64,000 bases of DNA, from positions 35,833-99,832 of the IMG/VR virus record IMGVR_UViG_3300017598_000768; one strand, given 5' to 3'. The stretch is from a virus. The notes under the pieces are model-generated. The model had not been told where the DNA came from, did not search any database, and saw only the letters and a list, made by a program, of their open reading frames with translations. Below are positions 36,414 to 44,537 of this stretch, piece by piece. Position 1 is the first letter of the stretch. The number at the start of each line of letters is the position of its first letter. Both the position numbers and the translations under genes were made by a program.

Positions 36414-36813
36414 TCGTCATTCCCTCCAAAATGCTCCTTACAACAACGTCCAGCACTCGATTCAGAATTTCTTCATTCTCCAGCAGCGGAGTCAGCATTC
36501 CACCAGGCGCTTGTCTGGAATAAATGCCTCCAGCCACCGATATCGTCCTGGGACCCACTGATGGGTACAAACCCTCTTCAAGTATCGTCGCATACTCCAC
36601 TGGATTCGAAAACGAAAAACCTTTTTCTGTCGGTCGCACTGCTCCCCAGCCACGTTTCAAGTGACCAGTTAAATATGGAGTTCTGCCAAGGGCAAGATTT
36701 CGCAGTGTAGTAGCGGCGTCACCTATCGCTGCTTTCACAGCTTTCGGAACAGACGCCAGCACCCTCACAGCTTCATCAATTCCATCTACTCGAAATCTTA
36801 CCTCAGCAGGCAT
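36400..36813 (-). CDS. HK97 gp10-like neck protein
   Basis: 137 aa. N-terminal VRFRVDGIDEAVRVLASVPK and PYLTGHLKRGW, then SNPVEYATILEEG, match the gp10 family of head-tail joining proteins (typical LTGxLxxS...YAxYxExG order). Its neighbours are the head closure protein and the tail terminator. Confidence 0.85.
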   Translation of the reverse strand: MPAEVRFRVDGIDEAVRVLASVPKAVKAAIGDAATTLRNLALGRTPYLTGHLKRGWGAVRPTEKGFSFSNPVEYATILEEGLYPSVGPRTISVAGGIYSRQAPGGMLTPLLENEEILNRVLDVVVRSILEGMTSGRA

Positions 36814-37199
36814 TAGCCACCACTTCCATCAACGGTTACGGTTATTGCAATATCGAAAATGTTATCTACCGATTTCGCATTGTGTATCTTTGACGACTCG
36901 TCAACAATCCGATCCTTCAACGACAGTCCAGTTGGCAGATCGTCGAACTTGAATATAAAAAGCTGATCTCCAACTTCCAGCTTGCCTGTAAAAACTTGTA
37001 CACTTTCGTTCGTGTGGCGCAGACGTATCGCCTTCACAGCAGCATAATCCGTCGTCGTCACCACATTTCGTTTGAGAACTGTGTCATACTCCTGCGACGC
37101 AAACTTCTTATACGTCACCAGCTCTCTTAGTTGTGTATCTGCAAGCAGGGCGTCCAACACCTTTTTAATAGGTGGGACCACTTGTCCAAAAAGACCCAT
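36813..37199 (-). CDS. Head closure / head-tail adaptor protein
   Basis: 128 aa. Beta-barrel-like sequence (VQVFTGKLEVGDQLFIFKF, GLSLKDRIVDE) at the position of head-closure proteins between connector and neck protein. The exact family is not certain. Confidence 0.72.
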   Translation of the reverse strand: MGLFGQVVPPIKKVLDALLADTQLRELVTYKKFASQEYDTVLKRNVVTTTDYAAVKAIRLRHTNESVQVFTGKLEVGDQLFIFKFDDLPTGLSLKDRIVDESSKIHNAKSVDNIFDIAITVTVDGSGG

Positions 37200-37213
37200 A
37201 TCATTTCCACCTA

Positions 37214-37468
37214 CTATACGGTCGTAGTTGTTGTCGTGGACGTCGATGTCGTGGACGTCGATGTCGAGGTCGTCGATGTCGTCTGGGTCACAGTAGTCGT
37301 GGTCGTCGTAGTCGGGTACACTCCTGAATAATCCAGCTTCGATTTCTGTCCGGTATAATCCGGCATATACTTCGACCCAGATCTTCCTCGCGCTTTTCTT
37401 CCAATGCCACCAGTTTTTCGACCTGGCCTACCTACCGAGCCTGTCCTGCTGGCTTTTCCAATTGCCAT
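37214..37468 (-). CDS. Small basic virion protein with Thr/Ser tail, 84 aa
   Basis: The start at 37468 (MAIGKASRTG) follows AGGAGGTGAAAG. The first 50 residues are Gly/Arg/Lys-rich (GRPGRKTGGIGRKARGRSGS), suggesting nucleic-acid contact or a flexible peptide. The last 32 residues are Thr/Ser with terminal Val. Sits between head connector genes. The longer upstream frame is only an out-of-frame reading of the neighbouring Thr tract. Confidence 0.75.
   Translation of the reverse strand: MAIGKASRTGSVGRPGRKTGGIGRKARGRSGSKYMPDYTGQKSKLDYSGVYPTTTTTTTVTQTTSTTSTSTSTTSTSTTTTTTV
37217..37312 (-). repeat. Thr/Ser tail tract 4
   Basis: 32 codons ending TTTTTTV before the stop, with TVTQTTS inside, similar to part of the 29.8-30.3 kb linker. 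Confidence 0.9.
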
Positions 37469-37479
37469 TCTTTCACCTC

Positions 37480-38142
37480 CTATGTGGTGGTGGTCGTGGT
37501 GGTCGTCGACGTAGACGTTGTACTCGTCGATGTCGTGGACGTTGTGGAAGACGTGCTCACCGTCGTCGACGTCGTCGACGTAGTTGTTGTCGTCGTCGAG
37601 CACGTAATCTCATCTTCATCAGGAACTGACCTTCCACGAAACTGTGTTAAATATCTACTTAACTCTGCGAAAATTGGAAACTGAACAGAACGTACTATCC
37701 TATCGAGCACATTCCCTGACGTGGGAGAAGTTCCGGAAAACGATACAGACAGTAATCCTCCAAGAGACACCTGCGTGACTCTCGACGCGCTGATCTCACC
37801 TTCAGCTAAATCAGGGCGTGACTGTGCTGCCCTCCAAATAGTTCCGTAGGCAATAAACGCCTGTGCGCGCCTTATTTCTATCGGTATCTCATTTATTCTG
37901 TCTTGACACGTTCGTGGAAATGACAACGCCTGACCACAATACACTTTCCTGCCACGCCACATCAAATATCGCATCAGCTGCGCAGCTGTTCGAACCATGG
38001 CCTCCTTTATCACATCGTCTTCAGCATCCCAGTCGTCTACAGAATCGGGATACTCATCTTCAAGAAACGTGTCCGCTTCCGCCACTGTGATAAAACTATC
38101 ACTTTCTCTGCCACCTATTTTAGTTTTCAGTGCCACTTTCAA
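37480..38142 (-). CDS. Head-tail connector protein with Thr/Ser tail, 220 aa
   Basis: The first 175 residues begin SFITVAEADTFLEDEYPDSV, followed by RRAQAFIAYGTIWRA and QVSLGGLLSVSFSGTSP. This matches the DnaT-like/gp6-type head completion protein that sits just after the major capsid gene. The last 39 residues are Thr/Ser with one Val. The stop merges into the next gene's ribosome site (TAGGAGG). Confidence 0.83.
   Translation of the reverse strand: MKVALKTKIGGRESDSFITVAEADTFLEDEYPDSVDDWDAEDDVIKEAMVRTAAQLMRYLMWRGRKVYCGQALSFPRTCQDRINEIPIEIRRAQAFIAYGTIWRAAQSRPDLAEGEISASRVTQVSLGGLLSVSFSGTSPTSGNVLDRIVRSVQFPIFAELSRYLTQFRGRSVPDEDEITCSTTTTTTSTTSTTVSTSSTTSTTSTSTTSTSTTTTTTTT
37483..37599 (-). repeat. 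Thr/Ser tail tract 5
   Basis: 39 codons of Thr and Ser with a single Val at the C-terminus of the connector protein. Confidence 0.9.
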
Positions 38143-38374
38143 AAAACCTTTGTTGGTAGGGTTCTCCGTTCACGTTCTGCCCTTCACTCACAATTTTCGG
38201 CATGTCTTCCACCAAAAACATTGGCCCATCATCATTCTTGAGTCTCTGTAGACGCAGAGCAACATGAACCGGACAGGGCTTCTTCTCCCCACCGAAAAAT
38301 TCAATTGTTCTGTTACCTACAGGCACCAAATAATTCTGATACGGAGCCTTGAGCAGCGTAACCTTCGGCATCAT
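38120..38374 (-). CDS. Hypothetical head-region protein, 84 aa
   Basis: Small beta-rich protein (YLVPVGNRTIEFFGGEKKPC). Proteins like this between capsid and connector genes are often head decoration or assembly factors. GGTGAGGT ribosome site. Confidence 0.7.
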   Translation of the reverse strand: MMPKVTLLKAPYQNYLVPVGNRTIEFFGGEKKPCPVHVALRLQRLKNDDGPMFLVEDMPKIVSEGQNVNGEPYQQRFFESGTEN

Positions 38375-38398
38375 ACCTCACCTCATTTAATAAACGAT

Positions 38399-39340
38399 TT
38401 ATACAGTCGTGGTCGGTGCGTCATTCGGATTCAGTCCGATACACTTCACCACAGAGTCCTCTTCCTCGTACTTAATATCAATACGAAGCGTCAGGACAAC
38501 GATCAGCACTCTGGCCCGGATGTCACGATCCGTCTCGATCATAATCTTTCTCTGAACGCCGAGGATCATGTTTTTCGGATAAGTGAAAATATACTTATCG
38601 TCAGGCATCAAGGCTGCTGGTACAACAGGGACTCCATAAGCCGGATTCGGCGTCCATCGTGCAATCTTCGAATCGCCGAGGGCCGTTTCACGATCTGCCA
38701 GCGAATCAGCATACTCTGTCTCTGCATCCGGAGATACATAGAAACGCATGGCTGCGCGGTTTCTCATGTACTTATTCGGCATAGCTTTAATGCCTTGTTT
38801 GAACACCGCTTTGGTAATCGTGGGCTGCACGTCTGTGTAATCCACCACATGACTTATAGACTGTTTCAGCATTCCGTCTTTCAACTTCAGGAATGCATCC
38901 GCACCGGCAGCAATGTCTCCCTGAATCAGCAACTCTTCAAGGTCGAGCGACGCACGCTCGGTGATCAGTACCATGATCGTATCCTCAAGCCGCCCTCTCT
39001 CGATGTTATCTTCGAGAACGTCATAGGGGATATGAACTTCGGCGATGACTTCGCTGGTGGTCAATGTCACCTGCTCAGTAGTCGGCTTTGATCTGTCTGA
39101 TGCATCCAGCGCTGTTCCTGATGCCGGGGCAACCTTCAAAATTCGACTTCCAAAACCGATCTTGTTGATCTCCATCGTCGGAGCGTCCATGGGCACTACC
39201 CTTACTTCCTTGATGAGAGTTGGCTGATCAATCAACATCCGGATAAACGTGTTCGCTTGGATCGGATTCAGATAACCACCTGTACCTGTTAAATCTCCAA
39301 CCGCAAGGTCAGCTTTCTCAACAATGCTTCTGTTAGACAT
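38399..39340 (-). CDS. Major capsid protein (HK97-fold type), ends TTTV
   Basis: 313 aa. FIRMLIDQPTLIKEVRVVPM and MEINKIGFGSRIL at the N-arm, IPYDVLEDNIERG in the spine helix region, FYVSPDAETEYADSLADRE in the P-domain, and a final strand RIDIKYEEEDSVVKCIGLNP. Preceded by the protease and scaffold genes. The last residues DAPTTTV form a short version of the Thr tail on other virion proteins. Confidence 0.87.
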   Translation of the reverse strand: MSNRSIVEKADLAVGDLTGTGGYLNPIQANTFIRMLIDQPTLIKEVRVVPMDAPTMEINKIGFGSRILKVAPASGTALDASDRSKPTTEQVTLTTSEVIAEVHIPYDVLEDNIERGRLEDTIMVLITERASLDLEELLIQGDIAAGADAFLKLKDGMLKQSISHVVDYTDVQPTITKAVFKQGIKAMPNKYMRNRAAMRFYVSPDAETEYADSLADRETALGDSKIARWTPNPAYGVPVVPAALMPDDKYIFTYPKNMILGVQRKIMIETDRDIRARVLIVVLTLRIDIKYEEEDSVVKCIGLNPNDAPTTTV

Positions 39341-39370
39341 TTTTTTAGACCTCCTTTGTTTAAATTCTTT

Positions 39371-40477
39371 TTACTTCTGAACCACCAGAAGGCCAGCGAA
39401 CGGACTCTTGTTTTTATCTTCCTCGTCCTTGATCACTTGGTCTTCAATTTCAGTGGCAGTACGATCGGTTGCAGGCTGGCTCTCCAAATTCTCCTGCTTT
39501 TCAGCGATCACCTTAACCTGCGCTCCGAGATCAGTCACCAACGTCCGGATCTCCGTGAGACTCTTGCCGATATCAGGTTCGTCCTGAGTTTCCCCGGTTG
39601 GGGCATCTTGCGTCTCATCCTTCTCCGTGGTCTCAGTATCATCCTTCTCCGTGGTCTCATCCTCGGGGTCCTTGATCAGCTCAAGCTTCTTCAAGACGCC
39701 GGTAATAACCTCAGTAGTCGCTTCTGTAAACTCTTCCATGCTCTTGAACATCTTTTTCATTCCTCCTTTCGGTTTAATCAGTAATTCAGACGGCTCGCCC
39801 ATTTCAACTTCCGACTTCCCGATATTGTCAAGGCTCATCGCCAAGAACATTCGGAAAGCGTCAATGGAGTCCAGAACCATCTTCTTACGCTTCTTCGGAT
39901 CTTGCGCCGACTGTTTGAGAGACCCATAAACAACGTCAAGCATACTTGACAGCTCACGCTCAAAAACATCACGGAACGTGTTTACCACACCCATAACAGC
40001 TGGTCTTTCAACAACTTCATCCAGCGGAGTTACCAATGCGAGCTTCTCGACTTCGGCCTTCCCCAGCGTTAGAACATTCTCATCAGTGCTGCCCTCTTTC
40101 AATGCACCAATAAGTGCATACGCTCCACTATCATCGAGCTTCGTTAACTGGAGCGTGGCCTGGTCAAACTTCTCGATCTCCAGCTGGGTGTGACGCACGT
40201 ACTCTTCGAAGTTCTCTGGAGCATCGACCTTCGCTTCAGACAACCACGCAAGTTCCTCCTTCTGCGTAAGGTCTTCAACCTTCTTCCCTGTTGGAAGCAA
40301 AATGCTCTGTACCACTACCATCTTTTTCTCTACACCTCCTTTCACCTCCGACTTGACAATCCTGAAAGGTGTTCTATTTGCCCCATGTCTTACCAACGAA
40401 ATGAACTCGACATCTGTATCTACCAGAAAATCGACTTTTCTTTTCGTCGTTTCCTTCTCAACGATCTTTACTGCCAT
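39371..40477 (-). CDS. Scaffold / capsid assembly protein
   Basis: 368 aa, acidic and helical, with a Glu/Asp/Thr-rich linker (DDTETTEKDETQDAPT near 290) and a C-terminal coiled coil (TEIRTLVTDLGAQVKVIAEK). It lies between protease and capsid genes. A GGAGGA followed by ATG codons at 39760 and 39751 lies inside the gene and could give a shorter C-terminal scaffold, as in lambda C/Nu3, but the spacing is short for the first ATG. Confidence 0.8.
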   Translation of the reverse strand: MAVKIVEKETTKRKVDFLVDTDVEFISLVRHGANRTPFRIVKSEVKGGVEKKMVVVQSILLPTGKKVEDLTQKEELAWLSEAKVDAPENFEEYVRHTQLEIEKFDQATLQLTKLDDSGAYALIGALKEGSTDENVLTLGKAEVEKLALVTPLDEVVERPAVMGVVNTFRDVFERELSSMLDVVYGSLKQSAQDPKKRKKMVLDSIDAFRMFLAMSLDNIGKSEVEMGEPSELLIKPKGGMKKMFKSMEEFTEATTEVITGVLKKLELIKDPEDETTEKDDTETTEKDETQDAPTGETQDEPDIGKSLTEIRTLVTDLGAQVKVIAEKQENLESQPATDRTATEIEDQVIKDEEDKNKSPFAGLLVVQK

Positions 40478-40493
40478 GGAGACACCTCCTTTC

Positions 40494-41084
40494 TTATTCG
40501 TTCTCTACGAGAACTAATCGATGCGAATGGTCAAGGAACCTCTCAGTCGCAGTTGTGCGACGAATGTCATGCTCGTGCCCAAGCTCCTCTTCGGTCACGG
40601 TAGGCACAACTTTCCCATTCTCATCGAATTCAACCATCATCTCATGTACGTGGGGTGGTAGTGGTGTACTGTCCGCCGACTTCTCAGTTACTCCTTGAAG
40701 TTTCTTCCAGATCACCACCTCTACTTCGGCTGGAACTTTATTTGACCCGCCTTTCAGCGAAAAACCGTTCAACTCGCCTTTCTTGACTTGCGCCCATAAC
40801 TCATCAGGTTCTATCTTCGCCCCGATAACCCAAGCGCCTTCAATGAATCCGTCCGGGTCTCCTTTGCGGGCAATAAACGATTCTACTATAACACAACCAG
40901 AGGGTAGCCCGTCGTGACTTACATCAACATTATGCGTCGACCTCTCCACCATAAATCTGTAAGCCATCTTCTTAATTTCTTCCGCAGTTGCAACCTCCTC
41001 ATCAGTGTCTACTATCATTGGAGAATACACTTCTCCTAATACCAGCCTTTCTTCTTCTGACTTGATTACGACTTTTTTTCGCAT
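40494..41084 (-). CDS. XkdF-like prohead serine protease
   Basis: 196 aa. VLGEVYSPMIVDTDEEVATA, AYRFMVERSTHNVDVSHDGL, IVESFIARKG and GAWVIGAKIEPDELWAQVKK follow the order of the XkdF (peptidase S78_2) family. The likely catalytic pair is His in DVSHDG with Ser in GFSLKG. Cleaves scaffold and capsid during head maturation. The C-terminus is His-rich. Confidence 0.88.
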   Translation of the reverse strand: MRKKVVIKSEEERLVLGEVYSPMIVDTDEEVATAEEIKKMAYRFMVERSTHNVDVSHDGLPSGCVIVESFIARKGDPDGFIEGAWVIGAKIEPDELWAQVKKGELNGFSLKGGSNKVPAEVEVVIWKKLQGVTEKSADSTPLPPHVHEMMVEFDENGKVVPTVTEEELGHEHDIRRTTATERFLDHSHRLVLVENE

Positions 41085-41273
41085 GCTCGACCTCTTATCG
41101 GATTGAGTTATTTGTCAATCGTATCTTACTTGCACAACCCTTGTCAAGCACAGCAATGATATCAAGCACTTATCAAAAGTATGATATGGGATATTTAAAA
41201 CTCTCGAACCACGCATACAACGCGTAACATGGCCCTTTACAAAACGCTAACGATCTCAAATAATTGCACCATA

Positions 41274-41291
41274 TTTGCAATCGCTTGCAAA
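41274..41291. promoter_or_regulatory. LacI/cre-like palindromic site, copy 5
   Basis: TTTGCAATCGCTTGCAAA, one central mismatch. It lies about 190 bp upstream of the protease gene and upstream of the predicted promoter. Confidence 0.7.
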
Positions 41292-41373
41292 TGATGCATG
41301 TGCCCTGAACGCTGCATCACACCGCTACACAAAAATTTTTTAGCTCTTTTACATAAAAATAAGGCGCTTTAAC

Positions 41374-41405
41374 AAAAAAAGGGCCGGATTTCTACAACCC
41401 GACCC
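41374..41405 (-). terminator. Rho-independent terminator of the early arm
   Basis: On the minus strand GGGTCGG and CCGGCCC form a 7-bp stem (one G-U pair) with an 11-nt loop, followed by seven T. It lies 27 bp after the stop of the 160-aa gene. Confidence 0.85.
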
Positions 41406-41431
41406 TCTTAGTACCGTTCCTGTTTTTTATC

Positions 41432-41914
41432 TTACTTCTGTTTCAGCGACACCGATCCGTATTTCTCCGTGTTCACATCCCAGATTGTCTCCAGTACGTC
41501 GTCTCCGAGATACTTCTTCGCATCACCAACTTTTACCGCAACAAAATCCTTTAGCTGCTTTACTTTCTTCATCTTGTGAAGCAATTTGATAAACGGCTCC
41601 ACTGGAATACTGGTGGACGTGCTCGGCGAAATCTTAGCTTCGGCATTCGCTGAGGTCGTCTTTGATTTCCAGCCAGACGCCTCTGCCTCCTTCAGCAAAA
41701 TCGCTTTAGCCTTCTTCACAGACTTCGTCAGATCTTTACACTCCGCGTCTTTTCGGGCAGCAATGTCAATCAACGTCTCGACTTCGACTTCAGACAACGT
41801 CCCCGCCAGTTCCGTTGGCGTCATCGACGTCAAGTCGCTGTACGCTCTTTCTCCCTTTCTCTTGACCCGGATCTTTCTTACCTTCTCCTTGGCGGTCCTC
41901 GTTTTTGTCGTCAT
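41432..41914 (-). CDS. Hypothetical basic protein, 160 aa
   Basis: Lys/Arg-rich N-terminus (KEKVRKIRVKRKGERAYSDL), a helical middle, and a C-terminal domain KYLGDDVLETIWDVNTEKYG. No family recognised. Last gene before the early terminator. Confidence 0.75.
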   Translation of the reverse strand: MTTKTRTAKEKVRKIRVKRKGERAYSDLTSMTPTELAGTLSEVEVETLIDIAARKDAECKDLTKSVKKAKAILLKEAEASGWKSKTTSANAEAKISPSTSTSIPVEPFIKLLHKMKKVKQLKDFVAVKVGDAKKYLGDDVLETIWDVNTEKYGSVSLKQK

Positions 41915-42261
41915 TACTTGCTACTCCTTTCGCAAATCGGGCAGTACACCCGCTTTTTGCTTCCTCTGCCTTCAACAACCATGACAAGGCCGTGTACCCA
42001 GCAATATTTCTGATAGTCTCGTGAGTGCAACTTGATCAACCTCCATCCGTCTTTCCCATCAATCGTATCCGCCAGACCCTTTCGCTTCAGCCATTTCATA
42101 GCATTGGCTGCTTGCTGAACGTCAAGTCCACTTACATCACGGATCTCGGCGATCTGGATCGCTTCCTTCTTAGCCTTACCTTTTCGGCCTTCGACAATTT
42201 CTACGCATGCATCGTAAGCTCGTTTCTTCTCCTCGATATAATCGCGTTTCTTCTTCGCCAT
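41914..42261 (-). CDS. HTH plus zinc-finger-like protein, 115 aa
   Basis: The start at 42261 (MAKKKRDY) follows GAGGTGGAAG. A winged-helix-like segment (IAEIRDVSGLDVQQAANAMK, WLKRKGLADTI) is followed by a possible metal site CWVHG...CPICERSSK. Possibly a DNA-binding regulator. Confidence 0.72.
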   Translation of the reverse strand: MAKKKRDYIEEKKRAYDACVEIVEGRKGKAKKEAIQIAEIRDVSGLDVQQAANAMKWLKRKGLADTIDGKDGWRLIKLHSRDYQKYCWVHGLVMVVEGRGSKKRVYCPICERSSK

Positions 42262-42274
42262 AACTTCCACCTCC

Positions 42275-42814
42275 TTATTCCTTGTGCGCTTCATAACCCC
42301 AAGCATCCCACCCAGAAACCTTCTCTCTTGCAAACAGCTCGATTTTTCTTCTTTCGCTGCTTCCACTGACGTGATCAATCATCCTACGCATCCTCTCTGG
42401 CTTCTGGGAATGTCGTCTTCTTCGGGCACCAAAGACTGTCACGCCTTGCGCCCGTCTTCCATCCTTAATCAAAAAAGGCAGCTTGCCTTTTCTGGCAAAT
42501 AAGCAGTGCTCGGTTTGTCCTCGAAAATACTGCCCAAGCCCTATCTTATCTTTCACCCAAGTTATCATCGTTATATAACTGAAGCCCCATGCTTCAATAA
42601 CCAACAATCCATCCGGAAGGAAATTATTCGTCACCCATAAATACAGGTGGCAATCTTTATCTGCGATTTCGCCAACCGGCAATGCGCATACTTCCTTCGT
42701 CTTCATTAACGGATAATGACGCTGTGCCCCTCGTACAATCTTGCCTCCGCCACGCTCGTTCCATGGCGGGTCCGCCAAAATAACATGATACTTCCCTCTC
42801 GGGAATGGAATCAT
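42275..42814 (-). CDS. MT-A70-type adenine N6-methyltransferase
   Basis: 179 aa. Catalytic DPPW at 15-18 (HVILADPPWNERGGG), YLWVTNNFLPDGL, and FFGARRRRHSQKP-like target region with the family's HSxKP motif. Probably methylates adenine in phage DNA, which can protect it from host restriction. Confidence 0.9.
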   Translation of the reverse strand: MIPFPRGKYHVILADPPWNERGGGKIVRGAQRHYPLMKTKEVCALPVGEIADKDCHLYLWVTNNFLPDGLLVIEAWGFSYITMITWVKDKIGLGQYFRGQTEHCLFARKGKLPFLIKDGRRAQGVTVFGARRRRHSQKPERMRRMIDHVSGSSERRKIELFAREKVSGWDAWGYEAHKE

Positions 42815-42987
42815 CTACAGGATCGGCACCAAGACTGGCGAATCCACAATGGGTCTTCCCTGTCAATACATCGCAACCCAAAATCCTCAATCCTTTTCAT
42901 TAGCATACATTTCGGGCATTCCCATAACGGGTATAGCCCACCAGACTCCTCCTCTGTTCCTTCTGGCTCTTCCAATCTGACCTCCAT
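42811..42987 (-). CDS. Zinc-ribbon protein, 58 aa
   Basis: The start at 42987 (MEVRLEEP) follows GGAGGTGTGGTG. CPKC and CRSC pairs flank a short helix, a typical zinc ribbon. Overlaps the methyltransferase by 4 bp. Confidence 0.7.
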   Translation of the reverse strand: MEVRLEEPEGTEEESGGLYPLWECPKCMLMKRIEDFGLRCIDREDPLWIRQSWCRSCR

Positions 42988-43000
42988 CACCACACCTCCT

Positions 43001-43546
43001 TCAGCTCTTGTTCCATTTTCGGGGATCTCCATACACATCCCGATCATTCGGAGAAACGAACTTCATTCCCAATGCCTGGAAAATCAAATCCTCTTCCTTC
43101 GCCGCTATCAGTGTCTCTCCATGCCATAACCCATACTGATTCAGCTTGTATCCTTCTTTTTTCGCCTTCGTCCTCATCAGTATATTGAACTTCTGACTGC
43201 CAGTCAAAAACAGAAGCATCGCACCCCAAGCTTCGTCAGTCGAGTAGTACAAATTGAATAAAATGTCTCCTCCGACCATAACATCGGCAGTCTTTGTCGC
43301 CTTCTCCAGATTCGATACAACCTCTACCGAAACACTCGCCCTCTCGCCCCATAAGACAATGCAATTACAGACGTCTCGCAGCGACGCATGCCCAACGACT
43401 AAATCCACGTCGCCTATTTCGTTCCTGCCTCTTCGCAGCGATCCAGCGACTTCGCAACGCAACTGGCATTCTTTCCACAGCCACAATGATACAGCCATGG
43501 CAGTCGGTTCTATTTCTTCTCTTGGCCTCTTCACTTTCTCTGCCAT
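43001..43546 (-). CDS. Minimal PolX-type nucleotidyltransferase
   Basis: 181 aa from the ATG at 43546, which has GGAGG 5 nt upstream. AGSLRRGRNEIGDVDLVVG is the GS...GDxD palm motif of DNA polymerase beta-like enzymes. FNILMRTKAKKEGYKLNQYG matches the PolX thumb block. It lacks the 8-kDa lyase and fingers domains, so it is close to a palm-thumb minimum. Possible roles are gap filling with the nearby ligase. Confidence 0.85.
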   Translation of the reverse strand: MAEKVKRPREEIEPTAMAVSLWLWKECQLRCEVAGSLRRGRNEIGDVDLVVGHASLRDVCNCIVLWGERASVSVEVVSNLEKATKTADVMVGGDILFNLYYSTDEAWGAMLLFLTGSQKFNILMRTKAKKEGYKLNQYGLWHGETLIAAKEEDLIFQALGMKFVSPNDRDVYGDPRKWNKS

Positions 43547-43568
43547 TGTTGCCTCCATGTTTATTTTA

Positions 43569-43596
43569 ATTATACCACTTCAGCCAAAAATGTCAA
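43569..43596 (-). promoter_or_regulatory. Sigma70-type promoter
   Basis: TTGACA (43591-43596) and TATAAT (43569-43574), spacer 16 bp, A/T-rich leader; 23 bp upstream of the PolX-like gene start. Confidence 0.85.
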
Positions 43597-43608
43597 GGAT
43601 TTTTCGAG

Positions 43609-44052
43609 TTACGGCCTGACCCAAATAGTCTTGGTTGAATTCAACCTGTCCACTTTCTGGGCTCCCACGACGGTTCCGTCTGGCTTCTTGAATAAAAGTT
43701 TGGAGTGATCGAGCAGGCTTCTTTGGTAATAACCTTTGACCTCTCCATCTTTATTCTTCAACAGCAACTTCGTCTTGTCGAGATACGACTTTTGCAGGTA
43801 GTCTCCTCCAGTTACTGTCGTCGGATCTCCTGCTCTCCACGACTTCTGTGTAGGGACACATCCTCCAATGAACATCGCAATGAGAAAACATATCGCCGTC
43901 ATTACCACGCCTTCCCAAAAAGCCTTCCAACGCTCGTAGCTCACCAGCCTTGAGAAATCTTCATACTTGACGAACTCACCATTTGCGTCCCATACAACAT
44001 CTTCTCCGAACACATAATCATGGGCTATCGTCCATCTGTGCATCTTTATCAT
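43609..44052 (-). CDS. Membrane protein with central transmembrane helix, 147 aa
   Basis: N-terminal 45 residues soluble, transmembrane segment about 49-67 (GVVMTAICFLIAMFIGGCVP), then a basic C-terminal domain with two similar repeats (YLDKTKLLLKNKDGEVKG and LLDHSKLLFKKPDGTVVG). These repeats resemble short beta-hairpin repeats seen in bacterial envelope proteins. Function unknown. Confidence 0.75.
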   Translation of the reverse strand: MIKMHRWTIAHDYVFGEDVVWDANGEFVKYEDFSRLVSYERWKAFWEGVVMTAICFLIAMFIGGCVPTQKSWRAGDPTTVTGGDYLQKSYLDKTKLLLKNKDGEVKGYYQRSLLDHSKLLFKKPDGTVVGAQKVDRLNSTKTIWVRP

Positions 44053-44299
44053 CGTCCCCTCCTGTTACCACAAGCTCAATCGGCAATCCAGCTGCTCTGC
44101 CATAACTCTCCATTGCATTCACCAAATGCTTCTTAGCATGGTTGACAGTTGCGTTGATCATCACTGGCCCTATACTTTTTGGAATCGCAACCTTCTCCTT
44201 CAGTCTGGCAAGATGTTCCTGTACGTCTGACAAGATCGACATCGCCGCCATCATTTCTGAGAAGATTTCGTCCTTCAGCATATCATCTTCCGTCATCAT
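44018..44299 (-). CDS. Small helical protein, 93 aa (paralogue pair member 1)
   Basis: The ATG at 44299 has AGGTGA 5 nt upstream. DEIFSEMMAAMSILSDVQEH, then NHAKKHLVNAMESYGRAAGL. It aligns with the protein at 46571-46846 along its whole length. Unknown function; the duplication suggests related but separate partners. Confidence 0.72.
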   Translation of the reverse strand: MMTEDDMLKDEIFSEMMAAMSILSDVQEHLARLKEKVAIPKSIGPVMINATVNHAKKHLVNAMESYGRAAGLPIELVVTGGDDDKDAQMDDSP

Positions 44300-44308
44300 T
44301 TTTATCAC

Positions 44309-44524
44309 CTATCCCCAGCCCATGAGCCGCTTGATCTGCGCCTCGGCTTCTTTGAATTTTTTGCTCCCCTTCTTCGCTTTCTTTCTTACATCCAACCAAT
44401 GGTCAACATCATTTCTAAAATCTTCGCGCTGCTCGGCATTCATTCCGGTCCCGGCTGTCAACGCTTCGTCCAGTGTCGCCGTGTACCCTGCCTTCTTCGC
44501 TGCTTTTTCTTCTGGGCTTATCAT
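44309..44524 (-). CDS. Hypothetical small charged protein, 71 aa
   Basis: Helical and Lys-rich (VRKKAKKGSKKFKEAEAQIK). GGAGAATC ribosome site. No family recognised. Confidence 0.7.
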   Translation of the reverse strand: MISPEEKAAKKAGYTATLDEALTAGTGMNAEQREDFRNDVDHWLDVRKKAKKGSKKFKEAEAQIKRLMGWG

Positions 44525-44537
44525 TTTCTGATTCTCC

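Larger units (their letters stand above)
41085..41431. promoter_or_regulatory. Control region between early arm and head genes
   Basis: A 347-bp gene-free region. On the minus strand it contains TTGACA at 41142-41147 with TACGAT 18 bp downstream (41118-41123), a second TTGACA at 41113-41118, the palindrome at 41274-41291 and the terminator at 41374-41405. This is the likely late-operon promoter region. Confidence 0.6.

Noticed and set aside
37468-37603. Asp/His/Asn-rich N-terminal extension of the 84-aa basic protein
   Set aside because: It is an out-of-frame reading of the connector's Thr tract; the real start at 37468 has a strong ribosome site.
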